Below the pieces are notes generated by a model, which saw only the letters and a list, made by a program, of their open reading frames with translations, was not told where the DNA came from and ran no database searches. This document shows, one piece after another, positions 46,036 through 56,894 of a DNA stretch of 64,000 bases; within the stretch, counting starts at the first letter, position 1; each line of letters opens with the position of its first letter. Made by a program: the position numbers and the translations under genes. The stretch comes from Vesta saturnalis (Eukaryota; Arthropoda; Insecta; Coleoptera; Lampyridae), in NCBI GenBank assembly GCA_036346205.1, contig JARFJB010001819.1, positions 1,861,501 through 1,925,500 of the forward strand. The letters run 5' to 3'.

Positions 46036-46150
46036 TCTATCTGGAATGAAGGTTTAGACGTCATTCTGACATAGATTATTTTTTTGTTTTTACAATGTTT
46101 TCTGTTTTCGTTATGAACGTATAAAAAAGAGGTTGCATCGAGACCCTAAC

Positions 46151-46167
46151 AAAAAAAAAAAAAAATA

Positions 46168-46225
<58 letters not shown>
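46151..46225. repeat. Poly-A followed by (TA)n
   Basis: About 15 A (46151-46165), then TA to 46225 with one TG interruption. Confidence 0.9.
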
Positions 46226-46227
<2 letters not shown>

Positions 46228-46880
46228 CTATTCAAGTCACCAGTCGTTGCACGACACTAATCGTATACCAATACTATAATTATAATTTACTATAAAATTT
46301 TAGTAGTATTTAATAAAATTTGCGTAAAGCCAAAATGTTATCGTAAGTACAGTTGGTATTAAAAGTCATTAATTGTGTAGGGTTAGCAACCATATTTTAT
46401 CCTTGTCGCACACTTTGCAGTACGTATTTACAACTTAAAACGTAGTGGGAATATAAACTCATAAAATATCTCGTTATTAAATCCACCACTTAACCTATTT
46501 GTTTTAAATTGCCTAACCTAAAAATATGCATAAGCAATCAGTCTGACAACACGTACACTTGACAACGCTGATTACAACGTCATTGATTTAGTAGGTTTTA
46601 AGCTATACAAAGGCTGGTGGCTTGAATAGCTTATAATTAAAAGTATTTCATTTCTTTTCATGTTTTAAGTTAGCAGTCTATTAACCTCTGTCAGACATGT
46701 TTAAACGTCTGTTTGACATAGAATTTTATTTTTGTTTTTACAATGTTGCGTATGTTTGACATAGATTATCATTTTTTTGCACTGTTGCGTATTTTTGTAA
46801 TGAACTTATTATAAAAGAGGTTGCATATCGTTAAAAAATGTTATTAAATTTATTTCAATTGTTTTAATTTTCATTTTGTA
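46226..46880. other. Unassigned stretch
   Basis: TTTGACATAGA-type segments recur (46717, 46755). No gene. Confidence 0.4.
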
Positions 46881-46882
46881 GA

Positions 46883-47243
46883 TTGGAAGGTCGTGTGGTG
46901 TTGCACACCAGATATGTAATGTTTACGAATACTTCATCCGAGAAAGAGATAACTTTGGCATTTTGGGCAATATTGAGGCAGTGTTCCAAAAAACATCCAG
47001 TGCTTTAAAATTTTGTGATAAAACAATTAGAAAGATTGTTTTAAGCAAACCGACGGGCAATCCATTACCAACAACAATTAAGAGATCCCGTAAAAAATTC
47101 AAAAGTGAAGATATGCCCGAAGGGTTAAAACGTATAATAAGAGATATTGTATATGGCATGCATGCCAGAAAGAAACATGTCACATTGCAAGCAGTTAAAA
47201 ATAGATTTGTTAAAAAGTTTTTTGGAAAGACAAAAAAACTGTA
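46883..47243 (+). pseudogene. Tc1/mariner-type transposase, N-terminal exon
   Basis: After an acceptor-like TTTTGTAG, one open frame reads CGVAHQICNVYEYFIRERDN, FGILGNIEAVFQKTSSALKF, CDKTIRKIVLSKP, then RSRKKFKSEDMPEGLKRIIR and DIVYGMHARKKHVTLQAVKN, ending in VKKFFGKTKKL. The order 'NVYxYF.....RxxxATGxSxxTVxxI', then 'K....D.F....IRxxVxxxYxxKxxxTLxxL', is the HTH half of a Tc1/mariner group also seen at 59752-60132. No DDE part follows. Confidence 0.6.
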
Positions 47244-47529
47244 AAATTTCAGTTTTTGAATGTTCTGAAGCAAAGTTCGTCTTTTTTATGTAAAATTCAA
47301 ATTTAAAACCCTTTTTGAAACCAAAAAACCTTTCAAATTTCAATTTTCTTAAGTGGAATTTTTTTTTGTGTACAATTATAGTTAAAAGTTAAGTGAATTT
47401 TATATTAATGTTTTATGTAGGCATTTGGGCTCATCAGAAATTGTTTTTAATTGTTTAGGAACTTAATTGTTTACATCGCCATAATGAATTTATTTATGCA
47501 TATATTAAATAAATGAGAAATATTCAATT
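47244..47529. other. Unassigned stretch
   Basis: AT-rich; no gene. Confidence 0.4.
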
Positions 47530-47597
47530 TAATTTAGTTAATAAAATACTTATCTTTTATGGGTTTTTTTAATAGCATATGTTAAATTATAAAATTT

Positions 47598-47640
47598 GAA
47601 CGTTTCGATAACACTTACAGTTATCTTCGTCAGTAGTAAT
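47598..47640 (-). ncRNA. Hammerhead-like ribozyme motif in Penelope-like tail
   Basis: Identical core to 4197-4246: CTGACGA (47633-47627), extra A, GATAAC/GTTATC stem, GAAAC (47606-47602). The flanking palindrome is shortened here (AACGTT). Confidence 0.5.
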
Positions 47641-48179
47641 ATTATGTATTAAGATTGTTAGAGATTAGAGATTAGCCTGCTATTAATATAACAGATTGAG
47701 AAACGTATAAAGCCAACTATACAATTAAACTTTAGTAAAGAATAACTAGGCCATTAAAAATTAAATATTGTTAAACTGTCTTAAAGATGACAAATCGAAG
47801 GCTAACAATGAAAAATGTCAGCAAAAACACATTTAACAAAATTTAATCAAGTTATGATGTGAGTGTAAAGTTGTGAAATACTTAATTTGAAATTGATAAA
47901 GCATTCACAAATATAACATGACATAAATTAAAATAATTCAGTTAAATCTAACAAACAAATAGTTTAGTCAATAGATGCAAGTATTATTAACAATGAAAAG
48001 CGTAATGTATAACGTTTTTGTAATTTTTAATTTTAATTGTAATTTTAAACTACTTATGTTAAATTATAGTGCCGTGGTAATTTAACATATAATTGGTAAA
48101 CATTTGCTTCAAGATCTAGGAAAACACAGCAAAAAACCTAGACATACCAAAAGTCAAAATTGAAATCAAAATCAAGACG

Positions 48180-48745
48180 TATCATTATGTCTTTTTTAAA
48201 TTATAAGATGCCAAAACTTATTTTTTTCTTGTCTATTAAAATTATTAGGGTGTTTATGTATCTCAATAGCTTCACTTGTAAACGAACATAATAATGAGTT
48301 TGTCTCGACAATATTTCCATATTGTCAAATTTAATGGCACCGTAGACTTCTCTGGTTGACCTAATCTACAAAATCTCATATGTTCTTTACGTCTTGTATC
48401 AAACCTACGTCTTGTGGTTCCAATGTATGCTTTTCCACATGAACAAGATAATTTATACACTCCGGAAGATGATAATGGATTTGAAATATCTTTAGGTGAT
48501 CTTAAATGTTCTTTAATTTTTCTTGTAGGTTTCAAAATAGTCCTAATGCCATACTTAATTAGGATTTTTTCAATTCTATCTGTAACATTAGCTATAAAAG
48601 GAAGAAAGGCAGTACCAAGATTAAGAACTGGTTTTGCTTTAAGGTTGCGTCAAGAAGGTATAATAACATTATTAATGTATATAAGTGAATATCTATTATC
48701 TTGTAAGGATTTTTGTTAAATATTTATATTCATCCTTCAAAAATT
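48180..48745 (-). pseudogene. Penelope-like RT tail and GIY-YIG endonuclease
   Basis: The best preserved nuclease of the four copies. From 48535: RKIKEHLRSPKDISNPLSSS, then GVYKLSCSCGKAYIGTTRRR and FDTRRKEHMRFCRLGQPEKS. This contains the VYK and YIG strands, the conserved Arg of TTRRRF and the Glu of KEH. The frame is lost after PEKSTV. The rest (LRLNKFWHLI-type C terminus) is degenerate near 48190-48230. Upstream, the RT tail (PSRRNLKAKPVLNLGTAF-like) lies near 48600-48670 in another frame. Confidence 0.75.
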
Positions 48746-48756
48746 CAGTCAAAATT

Positions 48757-49432
48757 CGTTTTCGGAGTGTATAAGTTATCTTGTTCATGTGAAAAGTATA
48801 CAAGACGTAAAGAACATATGAGATTTTGTAGATTAGGTTAACCAGAGAAGTCTGCGGTAGCTGACCATGCCCTAAATAATTTAAATCATGACATTCAATT
48901 TGACAATATGGAAATATTGTCGAGACAAACTCATTATTATGTTGGTTTACAACGTGAAGCTATTGAGATATATAAACACTAATAATTTTAATACACAAGA
49001 AGAAAATCTCCGGTTAAATAAGTTTTGGCATCTTATAATTAAAAAAGGCATTATGATACGTCTTGATTTTGATTTCAATTTTGACTTTTGGTATGTCTAG
49101 GTTTATTGCTGTTTTACTAGATCTTGGAGCAAATGTTTACTAATTATATGTTAAATTAGCACAGCACTATAATTTAACATAAGTAGTTGAAATTAAAATT
49201 AAAAATTACAACAACGTTCTGCATTATGCTTTTAATTGTTAATAACACTTGAATTATTGACAAAGATATCTCTTTGTTAGATTTAACTGGATTATTTTAT
49301 TTGATGTCATGTTTATATTTGTGAATGCTTGTATCATTTTCAAATTGAGGTTTTTCACAACTTTACACTTACATCATAACTTGATTAAATTTTGTTAAAT
49401 GGGTTTAACATTTTTCATTGTTAGCCTTCGAC
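48757..49432 (+). mobile_element. Penelope-like element, plus copy of the head-to-head pair
   Basis: Starts within the nuclease (GVYKLSCSCEKYTRRKEHMR, about 48766-48825, YIG segment deleted), continues KSAVADHALNNLNHDIQFDN and MEILSRQTHYYVGLQREAIE to about 48980, and LRLNKFWHLIIKKG near 49013. The tail is cut at about 49432 in TTAGCCTTCGAC by the Tc1-type sequence, before the hammerhead region. Confidence 0.75.
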
Positions 49433-49810
49433 GCTGGCGCATGACGCTGTCAGATGTCTTCTTGGCTATTTAACCTCAAATTATTCTTCGTATAATCGCA
49501 TCGTGTTTTGTAGTTATAATAATTTATTTTTCGCTTCGTAATTTATTAGTTTCATTGCATTTGTAAACAACAGTTTTTTTCAAAACTATTATTATTAATA
49601 TTCACTACTACCAGGTAAGTTTATAATGCAAAATGTATTTCCAATTGATTGAATGCAATTATTTATTTTGCAGCAAATAATGATGTCAGTAAATCTTAAA
49701 AGCCAAACTCAAGTAATGTTAATGAATATATTGCATTATTTCGAGATGGAACCCGATAACCCAAGTTTACCTTTAACTTCCATTATCCAGATAATTTTCA
49801 CTATTTAAAT
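49433..49810 (+). mobile_element. Tc1-type transposon, 5' exons only
   Basis: Inverted relative of the start of the element at 58310-60362. GTCAGATGTCTTCTTGGCTA (49457) opens it. An untranslated exon ends at ACCAG before GTAAGTTTATAATGC (49614), an acceptor TTTTGCAG follows (about 49674), then ATGATGTCAGTAAATC opens a frame MMSVNLKSQTQVMLMNILHY, FEMEPDNPSLPLTSIIQ. The second donor (GTACGCT in the sister) is deleted here and the rest of the gene is absent. Confidence 0.7.
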
Positions 49811-49985
49811 TTGACAGCGCGGCTTAAATTTGAAAATAACCTAGAAACATTGACGATGTTTTGTTGGTATTCAAAATTACTAACTATATGAACCAATAAC
49901 GACATACGTTTTAAAATCTTAAACCATGCTTTACTAAAAGATGAGTCATAAGACACCTCTCGCCGGACCATACCTTGCATTTTAC
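49803..49985. repeat. Inverted repeat arm, partner at 54165-54345
   Basis: TTTAAATTTGACAGCGCGGC (49803) faces GTCGCGCTGTCAAATTTAAA (54315). AAGATGAGTCATAAGACACC (49938) faces GGTGTCTTATGACTCATCTT (54180). About 183 bp with few differences. Two opposite copies of one short element, or the termini of a 4.5-kb composite. Confidence 0.8.
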
Positions 49986-50743
49986 TACTCATTTAGAGAA
50001 TCCTAATGGCCTCTTCTAATTTACATATTGATTGTTTCAATTGCGTTTGTCAACAAAAGAAACATTAGAAAAAATATAAAAGTTAAATATTTTAATCCCA
50101 ACTTTGTAAACTTTTACACTGTTTGATAATATTTAATATCTTAAACGTTTAATTATTAATTGTCATTTTTTAGATCTTGAGAATAGCATGTATTGTCAAA
50201 ACCGGTCCGGCTATAACATAAATTATGTTTTTTCAATTTACACAACTCAAAATATAAATATTTTAATTAATTACTTTAGATAAATATGTAAAATACTTGT
50301 AAAAAGGTAGATAATATAAGTATTATATAGGTATTTACCCTGTTCGAGGCTTCGCAAGCTTACCCTGTTCTTTGAAGTCACAGTTCAGGCGCTTATAATA
50401 TTCAATATGCTTTGATTAATCCGAAATTGAGTTTTTGAAAAGAGGAAACCAATTGATTATATCTAAATTAGAATTATGTGTTGATCGAGTATACTGGGGT
50501 TTTTATGTTATAAAACCCTTAAAGCAATTTTAATTATAACGAGTCCCCACACCCTTTCAAGCATAGTATTTGTAGTTGTGGGTCGAGATCTAGACACACA
50601 CGGAAATGTCAAGCATCTCTATGTGTATAAACTAGTAATGGAATTAGAATTTTAGAATTTTGCCTTACTAAAGGAATTCCACCTATAGTAAAGTATCTTT
50701 AATGTGTCAAACATCGTATTGCCACGGGACCTACAGCTTTACT
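49986..50743. other. Unassigned stretch
   Basis: AT-rich, no gene. Confidence 0.45.
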
Positions 50744-50815
50744 TCCCCAGGTATGAACACGCACCACTCGGGTGAAAGACAAGCACTCTAACCATTTCAC
50801 CACCAAGGCAGATTT
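50744..50815 (-). ncRNA. tRNA-like sequence (SINE head or tRNA relic)
   Basis: On minus: TGGTGAAATGGTTAGAGTG (A-box region, about 50809-50788), then GCTTGTCTTTCACCC and a weak B box GTGTTCATACCTGG (about 50760-50747). Shape and spacing are tRNA-like, but the T-arm motif is decayed. Confidence 0.45.
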
Positions 50816-51714
50816 CAAGCATAGTTTTGAATATTTATTTAAAGTTAATGACAGATTTAATACGCAAAACAAAATTCCTTGTGATACGTGAAATAAAAAA
50901 TTAAGAAAATGTTTCTTGGCACTTAAACTTTTAACACAGTTATAATTTTATTCAGTTATGTACATTTTTACATAGAGATGGGGCTACCAGTGAGAGCTCC
51001 ATAAACGCTAACGCATCATTAAAGGTGTAGTGTGATGTGGAATGCCCTTTTGTTTAAGTATAATGCACTTTCCTTCATATAACGTCAATTTGGTCGCCTT
51101 TATTATAACGGTGACTACTACGCCCTATGTTTGATATTTGCCTTAAACATTTAAGGTTATGTCGTCGTAATCGAGCTGTGGTATGTCATTAGTTGTCAAT
51201 TTTGCTCTTATTAATTACGATTTTTCCTGCTTAACGTGTTTGCTAGTCTTTTTTTCCTAAATTATCGATAGAAATAACGAAACTGATCAAAGTTTTTCTT
51301 GTTGCAAAGCGTTATTTCTCCAGATAACGAAGAATTTGAGTAGTGCTGCGTAATAATTCGTAGAATCTTTAATCAAACATTTCGAGAATGAGAGTCCAAT
51401 GGAGGCCCTTTGATATCGGTACAAGCAGATAGAAAGGCAGTAGAAATCTTGCTTTCATTATTTATTTTCCGATTACTAATTATTGTAGCGCGTTGTCAAG
51501 TATTAAACATTAATCTTTCTAGGGTCAGTAATATCGATGACGGTGAAAAGCAATAAAGTTTTGAATTCATTTTCAAAAAGGGGTGCTCGTCTTATACCGG
51601 TTACAGGCAACCGTTGATTCAATCAGAAAGCATGGATTCATGGAGGTAAATACATTTTCTTTACACAAATAAACCATCAAAGATTTATATAGTTAACCAG
51701 GTAGCAGAGCATTA
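50816..51714. other. Unassigned stretch
   Basis: No gene or repeat recognised. Confidence 0.45.
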
Positions 51715-52205
51715 TCGCCCTTCTCGGAGACGGGGTCGGAGACGAAGATGGAGACGGGAAGGGGGTGGAGGCAGAGGACGCAGACGGAGGCGGAGATAAA
51801 GACGGGTATAGAAACGGAAACGGAGATGGATAGGGAAACGGGGACGAGGGCAGACATGGAGACGGAGGTAGACGGAGACAAAAACAGACACGAAAACGGG
51901 AGACGCGGACGGGGACAAAGATGTAGACGGGGACGAAGACGTCGACGGAGGCGGATGAGGAGACGAAGGCGGAGACGGAGACGGAGGAGGTGGACGGAGA
52001 CAAAAACAGACACGAAAACGGAGACGCGGATGGGGACAAAGATGTAGACGGGGACGAAGACGTAGACGGAGACGGATGAGGAGACGAAGGCGAAGACGAA
52101 GAGGGAGGGAGGGAACGAAAGAGGAGATGGAGACGGCGACAGAGACGGGAACAAGAGCGTGAAGGGGGAAATAGAGTTGGTGACGGAGACACGAGGACGG
52201 AGAAG
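51715..52205. repeat. GAGACG-rich minisatellite with a 122-bp higher-order unit
   Basis: Hexamer-like GGAGACG units throughout, purine-rich on plus. A longer unit starting GACAAAAACAGACACGAAAA (51877) recurs 122 bp later (51999) with few differences. Open frames in several phases on both strands (Arg/Gly-rich on plus, Ser/Pro-rich on minus) are a by-product of the repeat. Confidence 0.9.
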
Positions 52206-52254
52206 GTGATTATTTACTAGTTTATGTTTGACATAATCAAAATACGTGTGTTTT

Positions 52255-52440
52255 TATTAACCATATACAAATGTAATCGGTTCTATTATAATTACAGGTA
52301 TCGTCTTCAGTAAATGATAATATAGTTTAAAACTATTGTCATTTATTGAAGGCTATAACTGTAATTGTTATCAAAACGTTGAAATTTGTAAAAAAATTAA
52401 TAAAAATACACGATTACATACACAAAAGTATTTTAATTGG
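52255..52440. repeat. Penelope-like terminal scrap, self-inverted
   Basis: TATAATTACAGGTATCGTCTTCAGTAAATGATAAT on the left faces ATTGTCATTTATTGAAGGCT and ATAACTGTAATTGTTATC on the right. Similar to 38523-38580. The hammerhead cores are degenerate. Confidence 0.4.
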
Positions 52441-52559
52441 GTCAATATGAACGGAATTACATGATGTGAAATTTTATTTATAAACACCAGACTTCATAAT
52501 GTCGTTAGCTGGATCTTTGGCATTCCATAAACGTTTAAGAATTTTGGTATTAGTTTTAG

Positions 52560-53430
52560 ATGCTATTATACGTTTTTTTATTCTTTTATCTTATCTGATA
52601 TTATTCGAAAATATGTAAATATGTAAATTTATTTTCTATTGGTTCTGCGTTAACTGGGTAAATGTTTTTTATAGGTAATTAGTAACTTGTGTTCTGATTT
52701 AAGACATAATTCTAAAATTAAGGTGTTCGTCAAAACTTGAAAGTGTTTAAAAATATTTCTACATGAAACAGCATTGGATACTCTAGTACGCACAGCTAAT
52801 GACTCTTTGGATAGTGCAGAACTGTCGAACAAACTTATTTCATACCTAATTATCAAACCAATTGCATGATATATCGAACATTTGGTATCTATTAAGTTAA
52901 GTTAATCTTAGAAATTCAATAGTTATAATGTTCTCTATTTAAAAAGTAAACATAACTAATATGTATTAATTTCTCCTCGTTCATTATGAGATTGGGTTCT
53001 AGAGTATAAATGGATTCATGAAAACCAAAGACATAATTTTTTTAGAATAGAATCGCATTTTTATTTTAAAATTGTTTTATTTGTATCAAAAACGATAACA
53101 ATGATAGCGTACAACGTAGCTTTTGAATCGCAAAGCATACTCTCAATATCGTTAATATATAGTAAAAATAGAATGATCGAGTGTAGAACCTTGAGGTACA
53201 CCTATATTATTTTCGTTTACGATTGATTTTATTTGTTGTAGAAAATTAGTAGTCTAGTGTTTCTGAAATACAAATCGTCGTCTGTTAGTCAAAAAAGAAG
53301 ATAACCAATTTAATGCTACTCCTCTAATTCAGTATGTTTCTAATTTACTACAAAATATATTTTTATCCACACAATCAAATACCCTAGAAAGTTTTCAAAA
53401 TATTACAATGAGACTTTGCTAATAACTAAA
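52560..53430 (-). pseudogene. LINE reverse transcriptase fragment
   Basis: On minus from about 53400: FDCVDKNIFCSKLETY, IRGVALNWLSSFLTNRR, NNIGVPQGSTLDHSIF (RT motif with GVPQGS, about 53215-53175), LYINDIESMLCDSKATLYA, where the catalytic ADD is replaced by AII (about 53100), YTLEPNLIMNEEKL, and the C-terminal SCRNIFKHFQVLTNTLILEL (about 52780-52720). Two in-frame stops in the first part. It is a jockey/CR1-group fold but not the same lineage as 19736-22163. The endonuclease is absent. Confidence 0.8.
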
Positions 53431-54164
53431 AAGCTTTCACAAAAATGTTCGATCTGAAATTTGTCAGTTTGTTAGTGCGAAGTTCTTCAATGGAAGAAGC
53501 CGAAAAAATAGTGTAGTAAAATATTTATTGCTAGTAATAACGAATACACCGGTAAAGGCACTCATTTTGTTGTGAATAAAAAAAAAATACAATTACTAAT
53601 CTCCAGTTGCAATTTAGTGAACTTACCGAGTGACGATGAAGAGCCCAGTAACGATATTTCACTACAAATTAAGGACAATGAGATAAGTGGAAATACTTTC
53701 ACTTGCGAAAATAAATGCAATGAATGAATGCATACTATAAATCCTTAGATAATACATTTTTTGCTTCGTGAACACTTTCTAACAAATTTGCATTCAAAAA
53801 TTATTGTGAAAAGTGCAAACAAAAAGGAGCTCAATCTAAAAAAACTCCTAGTTTTTATAGCGGATTTCGCTGATATTGAAGAGTACAATAAAACTTATGC
53901 AACAATGAACAAATATATGTAGTACATTGTTTAATTCGTGGACTTTTGAAATAAGGGGGAATATTATTTTAAATTTGGATTGCTTTAATAAAACTGTTTT
54001 GGTAGACGGCGCCATTAAATATGGATGTAGTGCCCAAATTATTTATGGAATGTTATTCTGCCACTCAGAAGTCCATTTGATTATATACCGAAATTGCTTT
54101 AGAAACATTTGTATCTATTAAGATAAATTTGTTCAGTCAAGGATAGCAAAATAAAGAACTATGG
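53431..54164 (+). other. Unrecognised broken frames
   Basis: Protein-like stretches such as LPSDDEEPSNDISLQIKDNE (about 53625-53680) and KTVLVDGAIKYGCSAQIIYG (about 53988-54050) suggest an old transposase with an acidic N terminus, but no family can be named. Confidence 0.3.
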
Positions 54165-54345
54165 TCGGGCCGGCGAGAGGTGTCTTATGACTCATCTTTT
54201 AGTAATGCATGGTTTAAGATTTTAAAAACGTATGTCGTTATTGGTTTATATAGTTAGTAATTTTGAATACCAACAAAACATCGTCAATGTTTCTAGGTTA
54301 TTTTCAAATTTAAGTCGCGCTGTCAAATTTAAATAAAATTATTGT
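54165..54345. repeat. Inverted repeat arm, partner at 49803-49985
   Basis: See the partner entry for landmarks. It ends TTAAATAAAATTATTG. Confidence 0.8.
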
Positions 54346-54828
54346 TCGAATATCTCGGGATTTAGCATCCTAAAGGTCTTAAAAATCCCCATCTACTCGT
54401 ATAAATAAAGTCGAATTTCGTTTAAGGTCTGTTCGCACTTATTCTGGCATGTAAAGTCCACCGGGTGTGGGCAGTCATATGATAAAAATATATTGTAAAC
54501 GATTATCAGAACCGAGGCCGGGTCAACAAAATTTCGTTTTGGATGTGTTTTACAAATTAATTATATCAATAATTTTCAATAAGAAACGAATTAGCTAGCA
54601 GTAGGCAGTGCCCGAATGAAGTTCGAAAAGTTTGGTTAATTGCGGAGGATCGTTTTTAGCCGACAGATCTCACTGCGTCAAAAGAGTCAAGACTGTAATT
54701 TGGTTATCGAAGACACTTATAAATAACTAATTTTGTCATAAATAAATACACTATATTGGATGTTAACGCTGAGATTTATTATTAGTTAATAATATAACCG
54801 ATTTTAAAAATCTCAGTTTACAGTTTGT

Positions 54829-54831
<3 letters not shown>
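54346..54831. other. Unassigned stretch
   Basis: No gene. Confidence 0.4.

Positions 54832-54887
<56 letters not shown>
54832..54887. repeat. (TA)n microsatellite, left flank of mariner
   Basis: About 56 bp of TA ending exactly at the mariner terminus. Confidence 0.95.
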
Positions 54888-54890
<3 letters not shown>

Positions 54891-55232
54891 TGCTTTCATT
54901 TCAAAACTAGTCACCCTTAATATTTTTTTTTAGCAATGGAATCTCGACCTAGAAAAAAAATACGTCGTAGATGTCGAGGGGAACATTCAAAAACAGTGTG
55001 CATGGAATTTTACTTTTCACCCCTTAATCCCCACTCCCCTCACTTTAAAATTTCAAATTGCACCCCCTAGCTTGTGATACATCATTTTGAAGGTATTCAA
55101 AATACAAATGCAACGACGTTCATAAAATTGATTTCCATCGCCCCATTTTGGAATTACAAGCGAAAATGTCAATACTATAGGAATAAATTTTGTTCATTGA
55201 TTTCATTGTTCAAGACACAAAAACAATACTTT

Positions 55233-55366
55233 ATTAAATGCTCAAAATGTTCTCTATTCTTAGGTAAACAACAATACAATCTATTCGTGTAGCCTCACTT
55301 TATTAAGTGCTCAAAATGTTCTCCATTCTTAGCTAGAAAATAAAACAATCTATTAACGAATTCTTC
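55233..55366. repeat. Imperfect tandem duplication of the transposase 3' end
   Basis: TTAAATGCTCAAAATGTTCTCTATTCTTAG (about 55233) and TTAAGTGCTCAAAATGTTCT (about 55300) start two copies of a unit about 67 bp long that covers the last codons of the transposase. Confidence 0.75.
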
Positions 55367-56307
55367 TCTAACATTTTGAAATGCTTCCGCAGTAATTTGC
55401 TGGAAAAAAGGAAAAAATCCAATGGCGTTAAGTCGGAAGATCTGGCAGGCCATTCTATTGCGCCTCTTCTGCCAATCCATTTGCCGGGAAACCGTTGATT
55501 AAGCCACTCGCGACCACCCAACGCATAGTGTGGGAGTGCACTGTCTTGTTGATACTGCAAATTTCTTTCATCTAACAGTGGGTTGCCTTTTTCGTCAGCT
55601 TGATTTTCTAAGGACTCAGGTATAAGCGGATCAATGTAGTTTTCCAACACATTTAAATACAAATCAGCGGTTAAATTTTCTTCGATAGACAAAGGACCTA
55701 TTATTTCATTTCCAAGAATTCCTGCCCAGACATTAATTTTTTCTGGAAACTGCGTATGACCCTCTAAGAACACGTTAGGATTTTGAAGATCCCAATATCT
55801 ACAGTTCTGTTTATTAACAAAGCCATTCAGATAGAACGTCGATTCACCACTGAAGCAAATATTCTTTACCAAATTGCTGTCATTTTGAATCATCGCAGTC
55901 ATTATTTCACAGAATTGAATCCTCCTATCGTAATCATCTTCAGTGAGTTCATGGAGAATGGTAAATATGTAAGGAAAGAACTTGTGACGTTTTAAAGTCT
56001 TGTGTATGGACCCAACAGAAATATTCGTTAATGCAGCGACTTTTGGAATTGAAGTCGTAGGTTCAGTGGCAAAATGGCCTAAGACCTCAATTTGTGCAGC
56101 TTCATTGAGAACTCGTAGTATCTTTCTTACTTTGTTACATACTGAGCCAGTTTCTTCAAATTTTCTCACCAGAGTTAGCACATATTGATATCCAACATTT
56201 TTTTCAGGATGCGTTTCGTTGAAGACTCGGGCTGTGCTACGAGCACACTTATTCTGGGCTCCATACAATTAAATAATTTCAACTCTTTCTTGAATAGTGT
56301 AAACCAT
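55295..56307 (-). pseudogene. Mariner-type transposase, nearly full length but inactivated
   Basis: Start ATG at 56307 gives MVYTIQERVEII, then a TAA (56271-56269), then LYGAQNKCARSTARVFNETH. The frame stays open to 55333. The HTH part includes PTTSIPKVAALTNISVGSI. Catalytic motifs: ICFSGESTFYLNGFVNKQN, where the family has SDE, so the first Asp is Gly (codon 55848-55846, a single transition from GAT to GGT). Second: QQDSALPHYALGGREWLN, Asp kept. Third: SSDLTPLDFFLF, Asp kept. Straight after DFFLF about 30-35 residues are missing and the frame shifts; the true C terminus, ITAEAFQNVREEFVNRLF and AKNGEHFEHLIK, is in the neighbouring frame and ends at 55295. Three separate lesions make it non-functional. 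Confidence 0.9.
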
Positions 56308-56894
56308 GATTGATTCTTGGTTTTATTCAAATTCAATGTTTCAAACTGAAGTAATGAATTCTCAAAATTCAACAACTTAACCGAAACAGACTTGATTATA
56401 AATCGTTGCAGTCGGCAATAAATTACAAACTGAAATACGGCTTACCTTAACTGAACTCAGAAAGCAAAAATAATCCAAATCGATAAAAACACGATAAAAA
56501 TATTCGAGAGAGGAGATATCGTTTCCGTATCACTGCGTATTTCAGTACTTGATAAACTAGGGGTATTGTCTTGAACAATGAAATCAATGAACAAAATTTA
56601 TTCCTATAGTATTGACATTTTCGCTTGTAATTTCAAAATGGGGCGATGGAAATCAATTTTATGAACGCCGTTGGATTTTAATTTTGAATACCTTCAAAAT
56701 GATGTATCACAAGCTAGGGGGTGCAATTTGAAATTTTAAAGTGAGGGGAGTGGGGAATAAGGGGTGAAAAGTAAAATTCCATGAACACTGTTTTTGAATG
56801 TCCTCCTCGACATCTAAATTGACGTATTTTTTTTCTAGGTCGAGATTCCATTGCTAAAAAAATATTAAGGGTGACTAGTTTTGAAATGAAAGCA

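Larger units (their letters stand above)
45170..46140 (+). repeat. Dispersed repeat R1, copy B
   Basis: Direct relative of 37540-38340, with the GT tract expanded to about 200 bp and a (TA)n tract inside its right part. Shared landmarks are given for copy A. Confidence 0.7.
47530..48750 (-). mobile_element. Penelope-like element, minus copy of a head-to-head pair
   Basis: Same family as 4140-5400. Runs from about 48750 (inside the RT) to about 47530, with the hammerhead-like motif near its end. Its left neighbour in reading direction is the plus copy starting at 48757. Confidence 0.8.

Noticed and set aside
51677..52192. 153-171 codon Ser/Pro-rich frames on minus and an Arg/Gly-rich frame on plus
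   Set aside because: They come from the GAGACG minisatellite, which is open in several phases on both strands.
52255..52440. Possible pair of hammerheads in opposite orientation
   Set aside because: One core is TTGAAGG with CAAAAC, the other CTGAAGA with AGAACC; essential bases are missing.
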